Of a stretch of DNA of 7,472 bases, positions 1-5,625 are shown piece after piece. Positions within the stretch are counted from its first letter, which is position 1, and each line of letters opens with the position of its first letter. This DNA comes from Phycisphaerae bacterium SM23_33 (lineage in GTDB: Bacteria > Planctomycetota > Phycisphaerae > SM23-33), in NCBI GenBank assembly GCA_001303665.1, contig LJUF01000160.1:1-7472 (forward strand), read 5' to 3'. A model generated the notes under the pieces. It made no database searches and had not been told where the DNA came from. It saw only the letters and a program-made list of their open reading frames with translations. Position numbers and translations under genes: made by a program.

Positions 1-105
1 GGCGTGCTCCTTCCGCCAGGCTTCGAAGTCGGCTGGCGGCGGCTTGTCGCCGAAGGCTCGCCGGAGCATCTCATCCAGTTGTCGATCTTTTCCCTGCAAC
101 GTCAT
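1..105 (-). CDS. Partial 5' end of a probable anti-sigma / FecR-like regulator partner of the ECF sigma factor
   Basis: Only the first 35 codons are present; the gene runs off the left edge. It starts with ATG at 105-103, preceded by a strong Shine-Dalgarno run (AGGGAGAGG at 117-109). The peptide begins MTLQGKDRQLDEMLRRAFGD and continues with a proline-rich PPPADFEAWRKEHA. It is a short, charged, helical cytoplasmic head ending in a W-x(3)-H pattern. Such heads are what I associate with the N-termini of FecR-like or other membrane anti-sigma proteins encoded just after ECF sigma genes in planctomycetes. It overlaps the sigma-factor 3' end by 35 bp in another frame, so translation is probably coupled. 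No HxxxCxxC zinc motif is visible in this piece, and no transmembrane part is reached. That this is a gene is well supported by the SD and overlap; its anti-sigma role is inferred from position and style. Confidence 0.6.
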   Translation of the reverse strand, partial: MTLQGKDRQLDEMLRRAFGDKPPPADFEAWRKEHA

Positions 106-658
106 AGTCCTCTCCCTGCGACAGGCCCATCGCCTTCAGTTCGCGCCCCAGCCGACGCCGGGCCCGCACCAGCCGGCCGTGCACCGCCTCCGGCGAGATC
201 CCCAGCGCTGCCGCGACCCGCTTGTGCGACAGACCGGCGAAGTAATGCAGCACCACCACCTCGCGGGCCGGACGGGTCAGGCACATGACCGCCTGGCGGA
301 CGGCCTGGTCAACAGCCGCTCGTTCATCGTCGTCCAGCCGGTCCGGCACGGCCTGGGCCGGGATGTGCCGGTGGCGGCGCCGCCTTAGCCCCTTGGCGAC
401 GTTCCGGCAGATGCCGGCCAGCCAGGAGGCGAACTTCGCCGGCTTCCGCAGGCCCTGTAGCTGTCGGCAGGCGAGGGCGAAGGTCTCCTGGGCGGCGTCC
501 TCGGCCAGGTGGCGGTCGCCCAGGATGGCGTAGGCCACGCCCACCACGGCGGCGTAGTGCCGCTCGTACAGCTCGCTGAAGCTGGCCACATCGCCCCGGC
601 AGGCGGCCTCCACTAGTTCCACGTCGGTCCTTGCCTTCACGGCCCAGGCCAGCGCCAC
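71..658 (-). CDS. ECF-family RNA polymerase sigma factor (sigma-70 regions 2 and 4)
   Basis: A 195-residue protein with the two-domain ECF layout. Region 2 spans about residues 12-95, with the core-binding and -10-recognising stretch around FSELYERHYAAVVGVAYAIL, then LAEDAAQETFALA and FASWLAGICRNVAKGLRRRR. Region 4 spans about 118-175, with REVVVLHYFAGLSHKRVAAA followed by ALGISPEAVHGRLVRARRRL, a classic helix-turn-helix. It would direct RNA polymerase to a dedicated regulon. An in-frame TGA at 667-665 limits the start. The GTG at 658 gives the longest form, and a GTG at 640 (protein beginning VKARTDVEL) is equally plausible because neither has a clear SD. Its 3' end overlaps the next gene, a probable anti-sigma, by 35 bp. 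A terminator separates it from the TPR genes upstream, so it likely has its own promoter. The family call is firm; the ECF subgroup and the inducing signal are unknown. Confidence 0.93.
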   Translation of the reverse strand: MALAWAVKARTDVELVEAACRGDVASFSELYERHYAAVVGVAYAILGDRHLAEDAAQETFALACRQLQGLRKPAKFASWLAGICRNVAKGLRRRRHRHIPAQAVPDRLDDDERAAVDQAVRQAVMCLTRPAREVVVLHYFAGLSHKRVAAALGISPEAVHGRLVRARRRLGRELKAMGLSQGEDYDVAGKRSTTG

Positions 659-663
659 CCCGT

Positions 664-690
664 TTCACGCCCCGCGGGTCAATCCGTTCC
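664..690 (-). promoter_or_regulatory. Possible ECF-type promoter of the sigma gene (GGAAC-N16-CGTGAA)
   Basis: Reading the minus strand, GGAAC lies at 690-686, followed by exactly 16 bases and then CGTGAA at 669-664. This matches the general ECF promoter pattern of an AAC-containing -35 element and a CGT-type -10 element with a 16-17 base spacer. Transcription would start close to position 658, that is at or next to the GTG initiator. That implies a leaderless message, or translation from the GTG at 640 behind a leader of under 20 bases. The spacer contains the palindrome CCCGCGGG (671-678). Autoregulation of ECF sigma genes is common, but the match is short and the specificity of this sigma factor is unknown. 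Confidence 0.3.
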
Positions 691-726
691 ACCCCATAGT
701 GTCGCAGCAGCCGGAGAATGTGCGCG

Positions 727-759
727 AAAAAAAAAGGCAGGCAATCCCGGCACGCCGCC
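727..759 (-). terminator. Rho-independent terminator after the TPR gene pair
   Basis: On the minus strand, GGCGGC (759-754) can pair with GCC-T-GCC (742-736). This gives six GC pairs with one bulged T (739) and an 11-base loop, followed directly by nine T residues (735-727). It begins 36 bases beyond the TAG of the second TPR gene (798-796) and lies before the sigma gene. This is the clearest intrinsic terminator in the window. It separates the TPR transcription unit from the sigma/anti-sigma unit. Confidence 0.72.
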
Positions 760-795
760 GCGCCGACAAGGTGAGCTCCACGGTGATGTGGCGAC

Positions 796-2463
796 CTACG
801 AGGCGGCCCCCGGGCCTTGCTGCCGCGCGCGGTGCATTTCCGTCAGGCTGCGCCAGGTGGCGGCGGCCCGGTCCATCAGCCCCATGTTCTGGAGGCACAG
901 GGCCAGGCGGGCGCGGATGAGCGTGTTGCCGGGCGACAGTCCGGCCGCGCGTTCCATGTGCTCGACGGCCTCGGCGAACTGCCGCCGGTCGGTGTGCAGA
1001 AGGGCCATGCGGTAGTGCAGGTCCACGTACTCGCCCTTCAGCTCCACGGCCTTTTCGAACGTCTCGAGGGCCTGGTCGATCCGGCCTAGGTCCTGTTGGG
1101 TTATGCCCAGCCGGATGATGGCGTCCACGTACGCCGGATTGATCTCCACGGCCTTGGCGAACTGTTCCATGGCCTCACCCAGGCGACCCTCGGCCCGCAG
1201 CAGCACGCCGTAGCGATAGCGGACGTCGGCGTACTCGGGATGTGTTTGGACCTGCTCGGCGTGGCGGCTGACCTGGGCCTGGAGCAGGTCGTCGTTGTCG
1301 AGGTCCGGCTCGGCCAGCGGCGGCGTGTCGTGGGGCTGGACGTTGCGCTGGAACTCCTCGGCCACCGCGGCCTTCAATTGCAGCCGGGCCGTCTCCTGAA
1401 GCAGCACGCCCGAGTTGGGCTCGATGGCGGCGGCCAGCTGCAAGGTCTCGACCGCCTCGTTGGGCTTTCCGGCGGCGGACTGGGCCACGGCCAGGCCCAC
1501 GTAGCAGGTAACAAGCCGGTCGTTCAGCTCGGCGGCGTTGTGGAACGATTCGGCCGCCTCGGCCCAGCGGCCGTGGATCAGGTGATGGGCGCCCAGACTG
1601 GTCCTGGCCTCCACATACTCCGGGTCGGCCTGGAGGGCGGCCAGGTAGTGGCTGGTGGCCTCGTGGTCCCGGCCCATGCCGCTGAGGATATCGGCCAGGC
1701 GGAGGTGGAGGTCGGGGAACGGCCCCTGGGTCTCGATGAGCCTGTACAGCCGCTCGGTGGCGTCGCGGGCCTGTCCGGCCTGGACGAGGGCCTCGACCTC
1801 CTCGTCCATGAGGGCCCAGTTGTCGGGCTCCATGGCGATGACGGCTTCGAACTCCTGGACGGCGTCCCGATATCGCCCGGCGCGGCAGTACAAGTGGGCC
1901 AGCGTGGCCCGCACAAACGTGTCCCCGCCGTCCAGGTTGCGGAGCTGCTGGTACTGGGCGACGGCCTCGGCCGTGTCGTCGCGCAGCAGGGCGATGGCCG
2001 CCAGCCGCTGCCGCGCCGGGGCGTGGTCCGCCCTGGCCTTGATGACGTCGCGGTAGTACTCGGCGGCGGCCTCGGGGCGCGAGAGCTTTTCCAGGCAGTA
2101 GCCGATGGCAAAGATCACCTCCGGGCAACCAGGGTGGGTCTGGTTGGCCGTCTGCAACTGCTCCAGTGCCTTTGCCGGCTGCCCCGTTTCGTCGTAGGCG
2201 GCCGCCAGGGCCAGCCGAGCCGCCAGGTGGTCGGGGTCCTGGCGGCAGGCCGGCAGCAGGTGCTCGATGGCAGCGGCATACTGCATGCCGCGCAGGTAGG
2301 CCATGCCAAGCTGGCACTGGAGGTCCGCGCGGTCGGGGTGCCGGCGGCACAACTCCTGAAGCTGCTCCAGCGGCTTGCCGGCACCGAGGCGGAGGTATCG
2401 CTCCAGCATCTCCGCGACGCCGGCCTCCAGACCTTTGGCCAATAGTTCCAGCAGATAGCTCAC
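796..2463 (-). CDS. Soluble TPR-repeat protein (second of a tandem pair)
   Basis: A 555-residue protein made almost entirely of tetratricopeptide repeats, with no signal peptide or membrane segment, so it is probably a cytoplasmic scaffold or binding protein. The N-terminal cap (residues 1-45, SYLLELLAKGLEAGVAEMLE) is helical but not TPR. Repeats follow at about 46-79, 80-113, 114-147, 148-180, 182-215, 216-248, 250-283, 284-316 and 317-350. An acidic, less regular linker covers about 360-405 (PPLAEPDLDNDDLL). Three very regular repeats come at about 410-443, 444-477 and 478-511, with signatures such as G-x-LGEAMEQFAKAVEINPAY. The GTG start at 2463 follows GGGAG (2479-2475) with a 10-base gap. 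It is only 16 bp after the stop of the preceding TPR gene, so the two are an operon. The same frame stays open back to about 3012, but that extension has a Trp/Cys/Pro-rich composition unlike a TPR protein and is the shadow of the upstream gene. The specific partner is unknown. Confidence 0.9.
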   Translation of the reverse strand: MSYLLELLAKGLEAGVAEMLERYLRLGAGKPLEQLQELCRRHPDRADLQCQLGMAYLRGMQYAAAIEHLLPACRQDPDHLAARLALAAAYDETGQPAKALEQLQTANQTHPGCPEVIFAIGYCLEKLSRPEAAAEYYRDVIKARADHAPARQRLAAIALLRDDTAEAVAQYQQLRNLDGGDTFVRATLAHLYCRAGRYRDAVQEFEAVIAMEPDNWALMDEEVEALVQAGQARDATERLYRLIETQGPFPDLHLRLADILSGMGRDHEATSHYLAALQADPEYVEARTSLGAHHLIHGRWAEAAESFHNAAELNDRLVTCYVGLAVAQSAAGKPNEAVETLQLAAAIEPNSGVLLQETARLQLKAAVAEEFQRNVQPHDTPPLAEPDLDNDDLLQAQVSRHAEQVQTHPEYADVRYRYGVLLRAEGRLGEAMEQFAKAVEINPAYVDAIIRLGITQQDLGRIDQALETFEKAVELKGEYVDLHYRMALLHTDRRQFAEAVEHMERAAGLSPGNTLIRARLALCLQNMGLMDRAAATWRSLTEMHRARQQGPGAAS

Positions 2464-2474
2464 GTGCCGTGTAT

Positions 2475-2479
2475 CTCCC
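2475..2479 (-). promoter_or_regulatory. Ribosome binding site deciding the GTG start of the second TPR gene
   Basis: GGGAG sits immediately after the TGA (2482-2480) of the upstream TPR gene and 10 bases before the GTG at 2463. No ATG is available in the intergenic space. This placement, together with the change to TPR-like composition downstream, selects the GTG over the much longer open frame. Translational coupling to the upstream gene is likely. Confidence 0.55.
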
Positions 2480-3718
2480 TCAGGCGGCCAGCGAGGCCAG
2501 AGCCTCGGCGGCACGGGTGTAGCCGCGGTTGAGCTGAAGGGCCCGGCCATAGTGGTGCCTGGCCAGGGCCGGCTTGCCGTTTTCTTTGAGCAGGTCGCCC
2601 AGCCGGGCGTGGACGTCCGGCCAGTCGGCGCCGGCGGCCACCGCCTGCTGCAACGAGGCGGCGGCCCGGGCGGCGAGCCCGCAGCGGGCGTCCAGGTCGG
2701 CCACCAGCAACATAGCCTTGACGTACCGGGGGTTGATCCCCAGCGCCCGCTCGGCGTGCCGGCGGGCGGCCTGGAGGTCCCCCAGGCGCAGCAGCACCGC
2801 GGCCGCCAGGTAATGCACGTCGGCGTAATCGTCGTGCATGGCCAGGGCCGCTCGCAGCACCGAAAGCAAAACCCCGAACAACTGCTCGTCCATGTCGCTG
2901 GCCGGCAGGGCCAGGAACGCCTCCACGAAATCCGTTTCGGTGACGACGAATTCGGCCAGCCGGCGGATCTCCGAGGAGCAGCGGCAGGCGGCAGGCTCGG
3001 GCAGCGAGACAATCACCGGGCGGCCGGCGGGCGAGGCCGCCTCGGCGACCAGACACAGTCTGTACGTGATCAGCAGGTCGCCGGGGTCCAGGGCCAAGGC
3101 CCGTTGGAAGGCCCGCACGGCCTCCCGGAAGTTGCCCCGGACCGACTCGACCAGGCCCAGGTAGCGCAGGGCCGGAAGCGAGGTGCAATCGCACTCGACG
3201 GCCCGGGCCAGGTGCCGGCGGGCCGGCTCGAACTTCTCTTCGGCGGCGTGGAACAGACCCAGGTTCAGATGCAGTTCCGCGATGTCGCCCAGCTCTCGCA
3301 GGGCCCGCGTCAGGGTCATGACGGCCTCTTCCCGGCGGCCGCTGCGCCACTGCAATTGGGCCAGGCACACGCGGGCGCCGGCGTCGTCCGGGCGGGTCCG
3401 GCAGAGCACGTCGGCCTCCACGGCGCAGCGATCGTAGCGGCCGGCGCCGGCATAGGCGAGAAGGAGGTATTCGGCCAGTTCCGCCCGGTTGCCGATCAGG
3501 GCGACGGCCTGCCGGAGGTGGTCGGCGGCCTGGTCGAACCTGCCGGCGGCGATGTCCTCTATGCCCATCGAACGATGGGCCATGGCGCAGTAGTAGCGGG
3601 CCATGCGCCCGGGAACGTCATCGCGCTCCGCCAGCGGCCCCAGCGCCTTCACGGCCGCGTCGTAATCGCCGGCACGATACGCACCCATGCCGTCCCTGAA
3701 AAGGTTGAGATGGCTCAT
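2480..3718 (-). CDS. Soluble TPR-repeat protein with an internal non-TPR segment (first of a tandem pair)
   Basis: A 412-residue protein without signal peptide or membrane helices. TPR-like helix pairs run through the N-terminal half: about residues 8-34, 39-73, 79-108, 112-145, 147-178 and 182-215, the last with a textbook NFREAVRAFQRALALDPGD. A non-TPR segment follows at about 216-298. It contains a strand-like VIVSLPEP, then CRCSSEIRRLAEFVVTETDF and a hydrophobic helix around FGVLLSVLRAALA. Three more repeats close the protein at about 299-332, 333-366 and 367-400 (GKPALARHHYGRALQLNRGY). The ATG is preceded by GGAGG (3727-3723), four bases away, so the start is secure. It leads a two-gene unit with the second TPR gene. 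The fold implies a protein-interaction role. Lying downstream of a flippase suggests an envelope-related job, but nothing in the sequence names a partner. Confidence 0.9.
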   Translation of the reverse strand: MSHLNLFRDGMGAYRAGDYDAAVKALGPLAERDDVPGRMARYYCAMAHRSMGIEDIAAGRFDQAADHLRQAVALIGNRAELAEYLLLAYAGAGRYDRCAVEADVLCRTRPDDAGARVCLAQLQWRSGRREEAVMTLTRALRELGDIAELHLNLGLFHAAEEKFEPARRHLARAVECDCTSLPALRYLGLVESVRGNFREAVRAFQRALALDPGDLLITYRLCLVAEAASPAGRPVIVSLPEPAACRCSSEIRRLAEFVVTETDFVEAFLALPASDMDEQLFGVLLSVLRAALAMHDDYADVHYLAAAVLLRLGDLQAARRHAERALGINPRYVKAMLLVADLDARCGLAARAAASLQQAVAAGADWPDVHARLGDLLKENGKPALARHHYGRALQLNRGYTRAAEALASLAA

Positions 3719-3728
3719 GCTGCCTCCG

Positions 3729-3754
3729 TGGCCGGCGGCAAGGCCGCCCGGCCA
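3729..3754. other. GC-rich stem-loop directly upstream of the first TPR gene's ribosome binding site
   Basis: Bases 3729-3739 (TGGCCGGCGGC) pair with 3743-3754, giving 11 base pairs with one bulged C (3749) and a three-base loop AAG (3740-3742). On the minus strand the stem ends one base before the GGAGG of the TPR gene. There is no T-run after it on either strand, so it is not a standard intrinsic terminator. It could affect translation initiation or mRNA stability, or be chance in GC-rich DNA. Confidence 0.4.
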
Positions 3755-3796
3755 GTGGTCCTATCGGCAGAAGGAAAGCCCAGGTGAAGTTACAAG

Positions 3797-3820
3797 GCGG
3801 GTCCGGAAGGCTCCGGCCGC
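3797..3820 (-). terminator. Weak terminator-like hairpin overlapping the flippase stop codon
   Basis: CCGGA (3803-3807) pairs with TCCGG (3812-3816) around a four-base loop. An outer GCGG/GCCG arm (3797-3800 with 3817-3820) extends the stem across a two-base bulge. It begins at the flippase TAG. The following minus-strand bases (CCTTGTAACTT) are only mildly T-rich, so termination would be inefficient at best. Some read-through into the TPR genes is possible. Confidence 0.25.
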
Positions 3821-5370
3821 TACGCCCGGCGGCCGCCCAGACTGGATATGTAACCAAGCAGCGTCTGCTTCTCCCATCGGGAAAGGATCCAGGGCGACAG
3901 GAAAGTCAGGCCCAGGAAGGCCAGCCACACGGCGGCGGGGTATGGCTCAGGCAGCAGCAGCGCCGCCGGGGCCAGGGCCAGGACATGAGTGGCCGGATGG
4001 GCCTTGAAGCCGGAAAACAAAAGGTAAACCACCCCCAGGGCACAGGCGCTGAGCATCCCCAATCCGGCGGCGTTGGCGGCGGCCACCACCCCTCCCTGGG
4101 GCACCCACAGCCAGGCCAGCCCCGCATTGACGCCCACGCCGCAGCCGACCATCACCACGATCACCAGGGGTCGCTCGCGAAGTTTTGCGGCGATGCTGGC
4201 CAGACCCAGGTTGGCCGAGCACTGGAAAAACGTCAGCAGCCCCCCCAGCAGCCTCAGGTCGCCGCGGTACTCGGCCTTCAGGATCAGGCTCCACCAGCGG
4301 GAGGTCGCCAGCATCAGCACCGACAGGGTCATCAGTGACAGCACCACGGCCTTGTAGGTGAGGTCCAGCATGCGGAGGGCGGTCTGGCGGAGGCCGGACT
4401 CCCAGTGGGTGGCGACGTGGCTGAAGATCAGGCCCCAGAGGATGCCCGAGAGGATCCAGACCGGCTGGCAGAGCTGGCGGAAGGGCGCGTACAGCCCCAG
4501 CGCCTCGGGGCCGTGGTAACGATTGACGAACCAGGCGCTGACCTGGTTTCCCAGTTGCCAGAGCATCGGCCCGATCATGGCGATGAGCCCGAATCGCAAC
4601 AGCCGGGCCATCATGGGCGCGTCCTTGGCATCAGCGACTCCGCGTGCCCCGCCGACGAGCACTTCCTGCGGCGGCGGCTCCTGCGGGGCTTGCGGCTCGA
4701 CCTCCTGCATTCGGGCGAGTTGGGCGACCGCGCGGTGCGATGCGTATCCCCCCAGCACCAGCATGACGGCGAGGCTGCCGGCGTGAGCCACGAGGATGGT
4801 GTGCCCGCTGGGCAGCACGGCGGCTCCGCCCAGCGCCAGGCCGGTGAACAGGGCAGTGTAGGCCAGGTCAACCACGGCCAGCACGCGAAACGTCCGCATC
4901 GCGCGGAGGCAGGATTGGACATTGTGATACAGGGCCATCAGCACCCCGTTGGCCAGGCCCAGCAGCACCACCATAAGGCGCTCATCCGATGACAGCTCCA
5001 GGATCCGGCCGGAAGAGCTGGCCAGGAAGTCAGCGATCAGCACGCTGCCCAGCAGCCCGAGGCCGGTGGTGCCGGCCGCCAGCAGGCAAATCCATACCCC
5101 CGCCCGGCGGTAGAACTCACGGAGCCGCCCCCGCGCGTGATAGTAGCTCACGTACCGGGCGACGCTTTCATTGCTGCCAAGCGTCGCCAGGGAAGCGAAG
5201 ACGCTGAAGACCATGACGCCCAGGGCCCAGACGCCATACTGCGATCGCCCCAGCAGCCAGGTCAGCAGCACGACCCTCCCGAAGGTGACGAGCTTCTCCA
5301 GCAGCACGACGGGGCCGTACAGCGAAAGCGACCGCCCCATCGATTCGACCTTGAGCAGCCATCTCCACAC
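3820..5370 (-). CDS. Polysaccharide / lipid-linked oligosaccharide flippase (Wzx-like, MOP superfamily)
   Basis: A 516-residue, highly hydrophobic protein with about 14 predicted membrane helices, matching the length and layout of the oligosaccharide flippase family. The N-terminus shows the family pattern LSLYGPVVLLEKLVTFGRVV, then LLTWLLGRSQYGVWALGVMV and a conserved-looking SNESVARYVSYY after helix 2. Helices lie at roughly 17-38, 46-66, 90-113, 130-150, 160-183, 190-210, 257-275, 290-318, 340-357, 372-395, 402-423, 427-452, 460-475 and 478-495. A Pro/Glu/Gln-rich loop (about 221-240) splits the two halves. Members move lipid-carried glycan units from the inner to the outer face of the cytoplasmic membrane; the glycan here is unknown. 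The GTG start at 5370 has GGGAG seven bases upstream. An ATG at 5340 (MGRSLSLYG) is the alternative. No glycosyltransferase lies within the window. Confidence 0.87.
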   Translation of the reverse strand: MWRWLLKVESMGRSLSLYGPVVLLEKLVTFGRVVLLTWLLGRSQYGVWALGVMVFSVFASLATLGSNESVARYVSYYHARGRLREFYRRAGVWICLLAAGTTGLGLLGSVLIADFLASSSGRILELSSDERLMVVLLGLANGVLMALYHNVQSCLRAMRTFRVLAVVDLAYTALFTGLALGGAAVLPSGHTILVAHAGSLAVMLVLGGYASHRAVAQLARMQEVEPQAPQEPPPQEVLVGGARGVADAKDAPMMARLLRFGLIAMIGPMLWQLGNQVSAWFVNRYHGPEALGLYAPFRQLCQPVWILSGILWGLIFSHVATHWESGLRQTALRMLDLTYKAVVLSLMTLSVLMLATSRWWSLILKAEYRGDLRLLGGLLTFFQCSANLGLASIAAKLRERPLVIVVMVGCGVGVNAGLAWLWVPQGGVVAAANAAGLGMLSACALGVVYLLFSGFKAHPATHVLALAPAALLLPEPYPAAVWLAFLGLTFLSPWILSRWEKQTLLGYISSLGGRRA

Positions 5371-5625
5371 TCACACGCTCCCTGCCCCGGCCGGGGGGAG
5401 CCCCGCCGGGCTTGCGAGCGATTCAGCCGGCTCGCCCAGCCTCCCGAAGCCCGACGCGGCCGCTGCCAAGACCCACAGCAGGGCATTGGCGGCCGGCCCC
5501 AGGGACGTCCGGAGGGATCTGAGGTGGCCCCCGCCCTTGCTTCGCCGGCGGCTCGCAGCCCGCGGCAAGCACGGATGACCGCGACCATAACGCGCAGGCA
5601 AACTCGCGTCTTTCCGATCATCCTC
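5371..5625. other. 255-bp intergenic stretch rich in inverted repeats, with a doubtful small ORF
   Basis: Between the SPOR gene stop and the flippase start there is no gene I can call with confidence. Three sizeable stem-loops can be drawn. One is at 5405-5431 (seven pairs, one bulge). The second is at 5458-5494 (GGCCGC plus TGCC pairing with GGCA plus GCGGCC around a TTG bulge). The third is at 5539-5570 (about 13 pairs with small bulges around a CGC loop). The perfect palindrome CCCCGGCCGGGG lies at 5385-5396, just upstream of the flippase SD. On the minus strand an ORF with ATG at 5621 follows GAGAGG right after the SPOR stop. Another frame, open from a TTG at 5601, ends with TGA at 5373-5371, exactly abutting the flippase GTG. 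Neither peptide is recognisable. Confidence 0.4.

Noticed and set aside
665..898. A 77-codon minus-strand ORF spanning the end of the TPR gene and the terminator
   Set aside because: It reads through a strong terminator, overlaps the 3' end of a well-supported gene in another frame and has no recognisable content.
1096..2445. A 449-codon open frame on the plus strand antisense to the second TPR gene
   Set aside because: Its Gly/Val/Leu/Gln/His-rich composition (VVAGGLVV, GLGRVVAQQG) is what the complement of GC-rich TPR coding sequence produces. There is no domain pattern, and the minus-strand TPR reading is unmistakable.
2461..2466. CACGTG palindrome at the start of the second TPR gene
   Set aside because: A six-base palindrome is expected by chance and overlaps the start codon; there is no reason to call an operator.
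2464..3012. N-terminal extension of the second TPR gene up to position 3012
   Set aside because: The extension is a Trp/Cys/Pro/Thr-rich shadow of the first TPR gene. True TPR composition begins only at the GTG at 2463, behind an SD.
2552..3787. A 411-codon open frame on the plus strand antisense to the first TPR gene
   Set aside because: Same shadow effect: low-complexity Gly/Gln/Val composition and no recognisable motif. The opposite strand has clear TPRs, an SD and an ATG.
4405..4992. A 195-codon plus-strand ORF inside the flippase gene
   Set aside because: It is polar, His/Gln/Asp-rich antisense to hydrophobic membrane-helix codons, as expected for a shadow frame.
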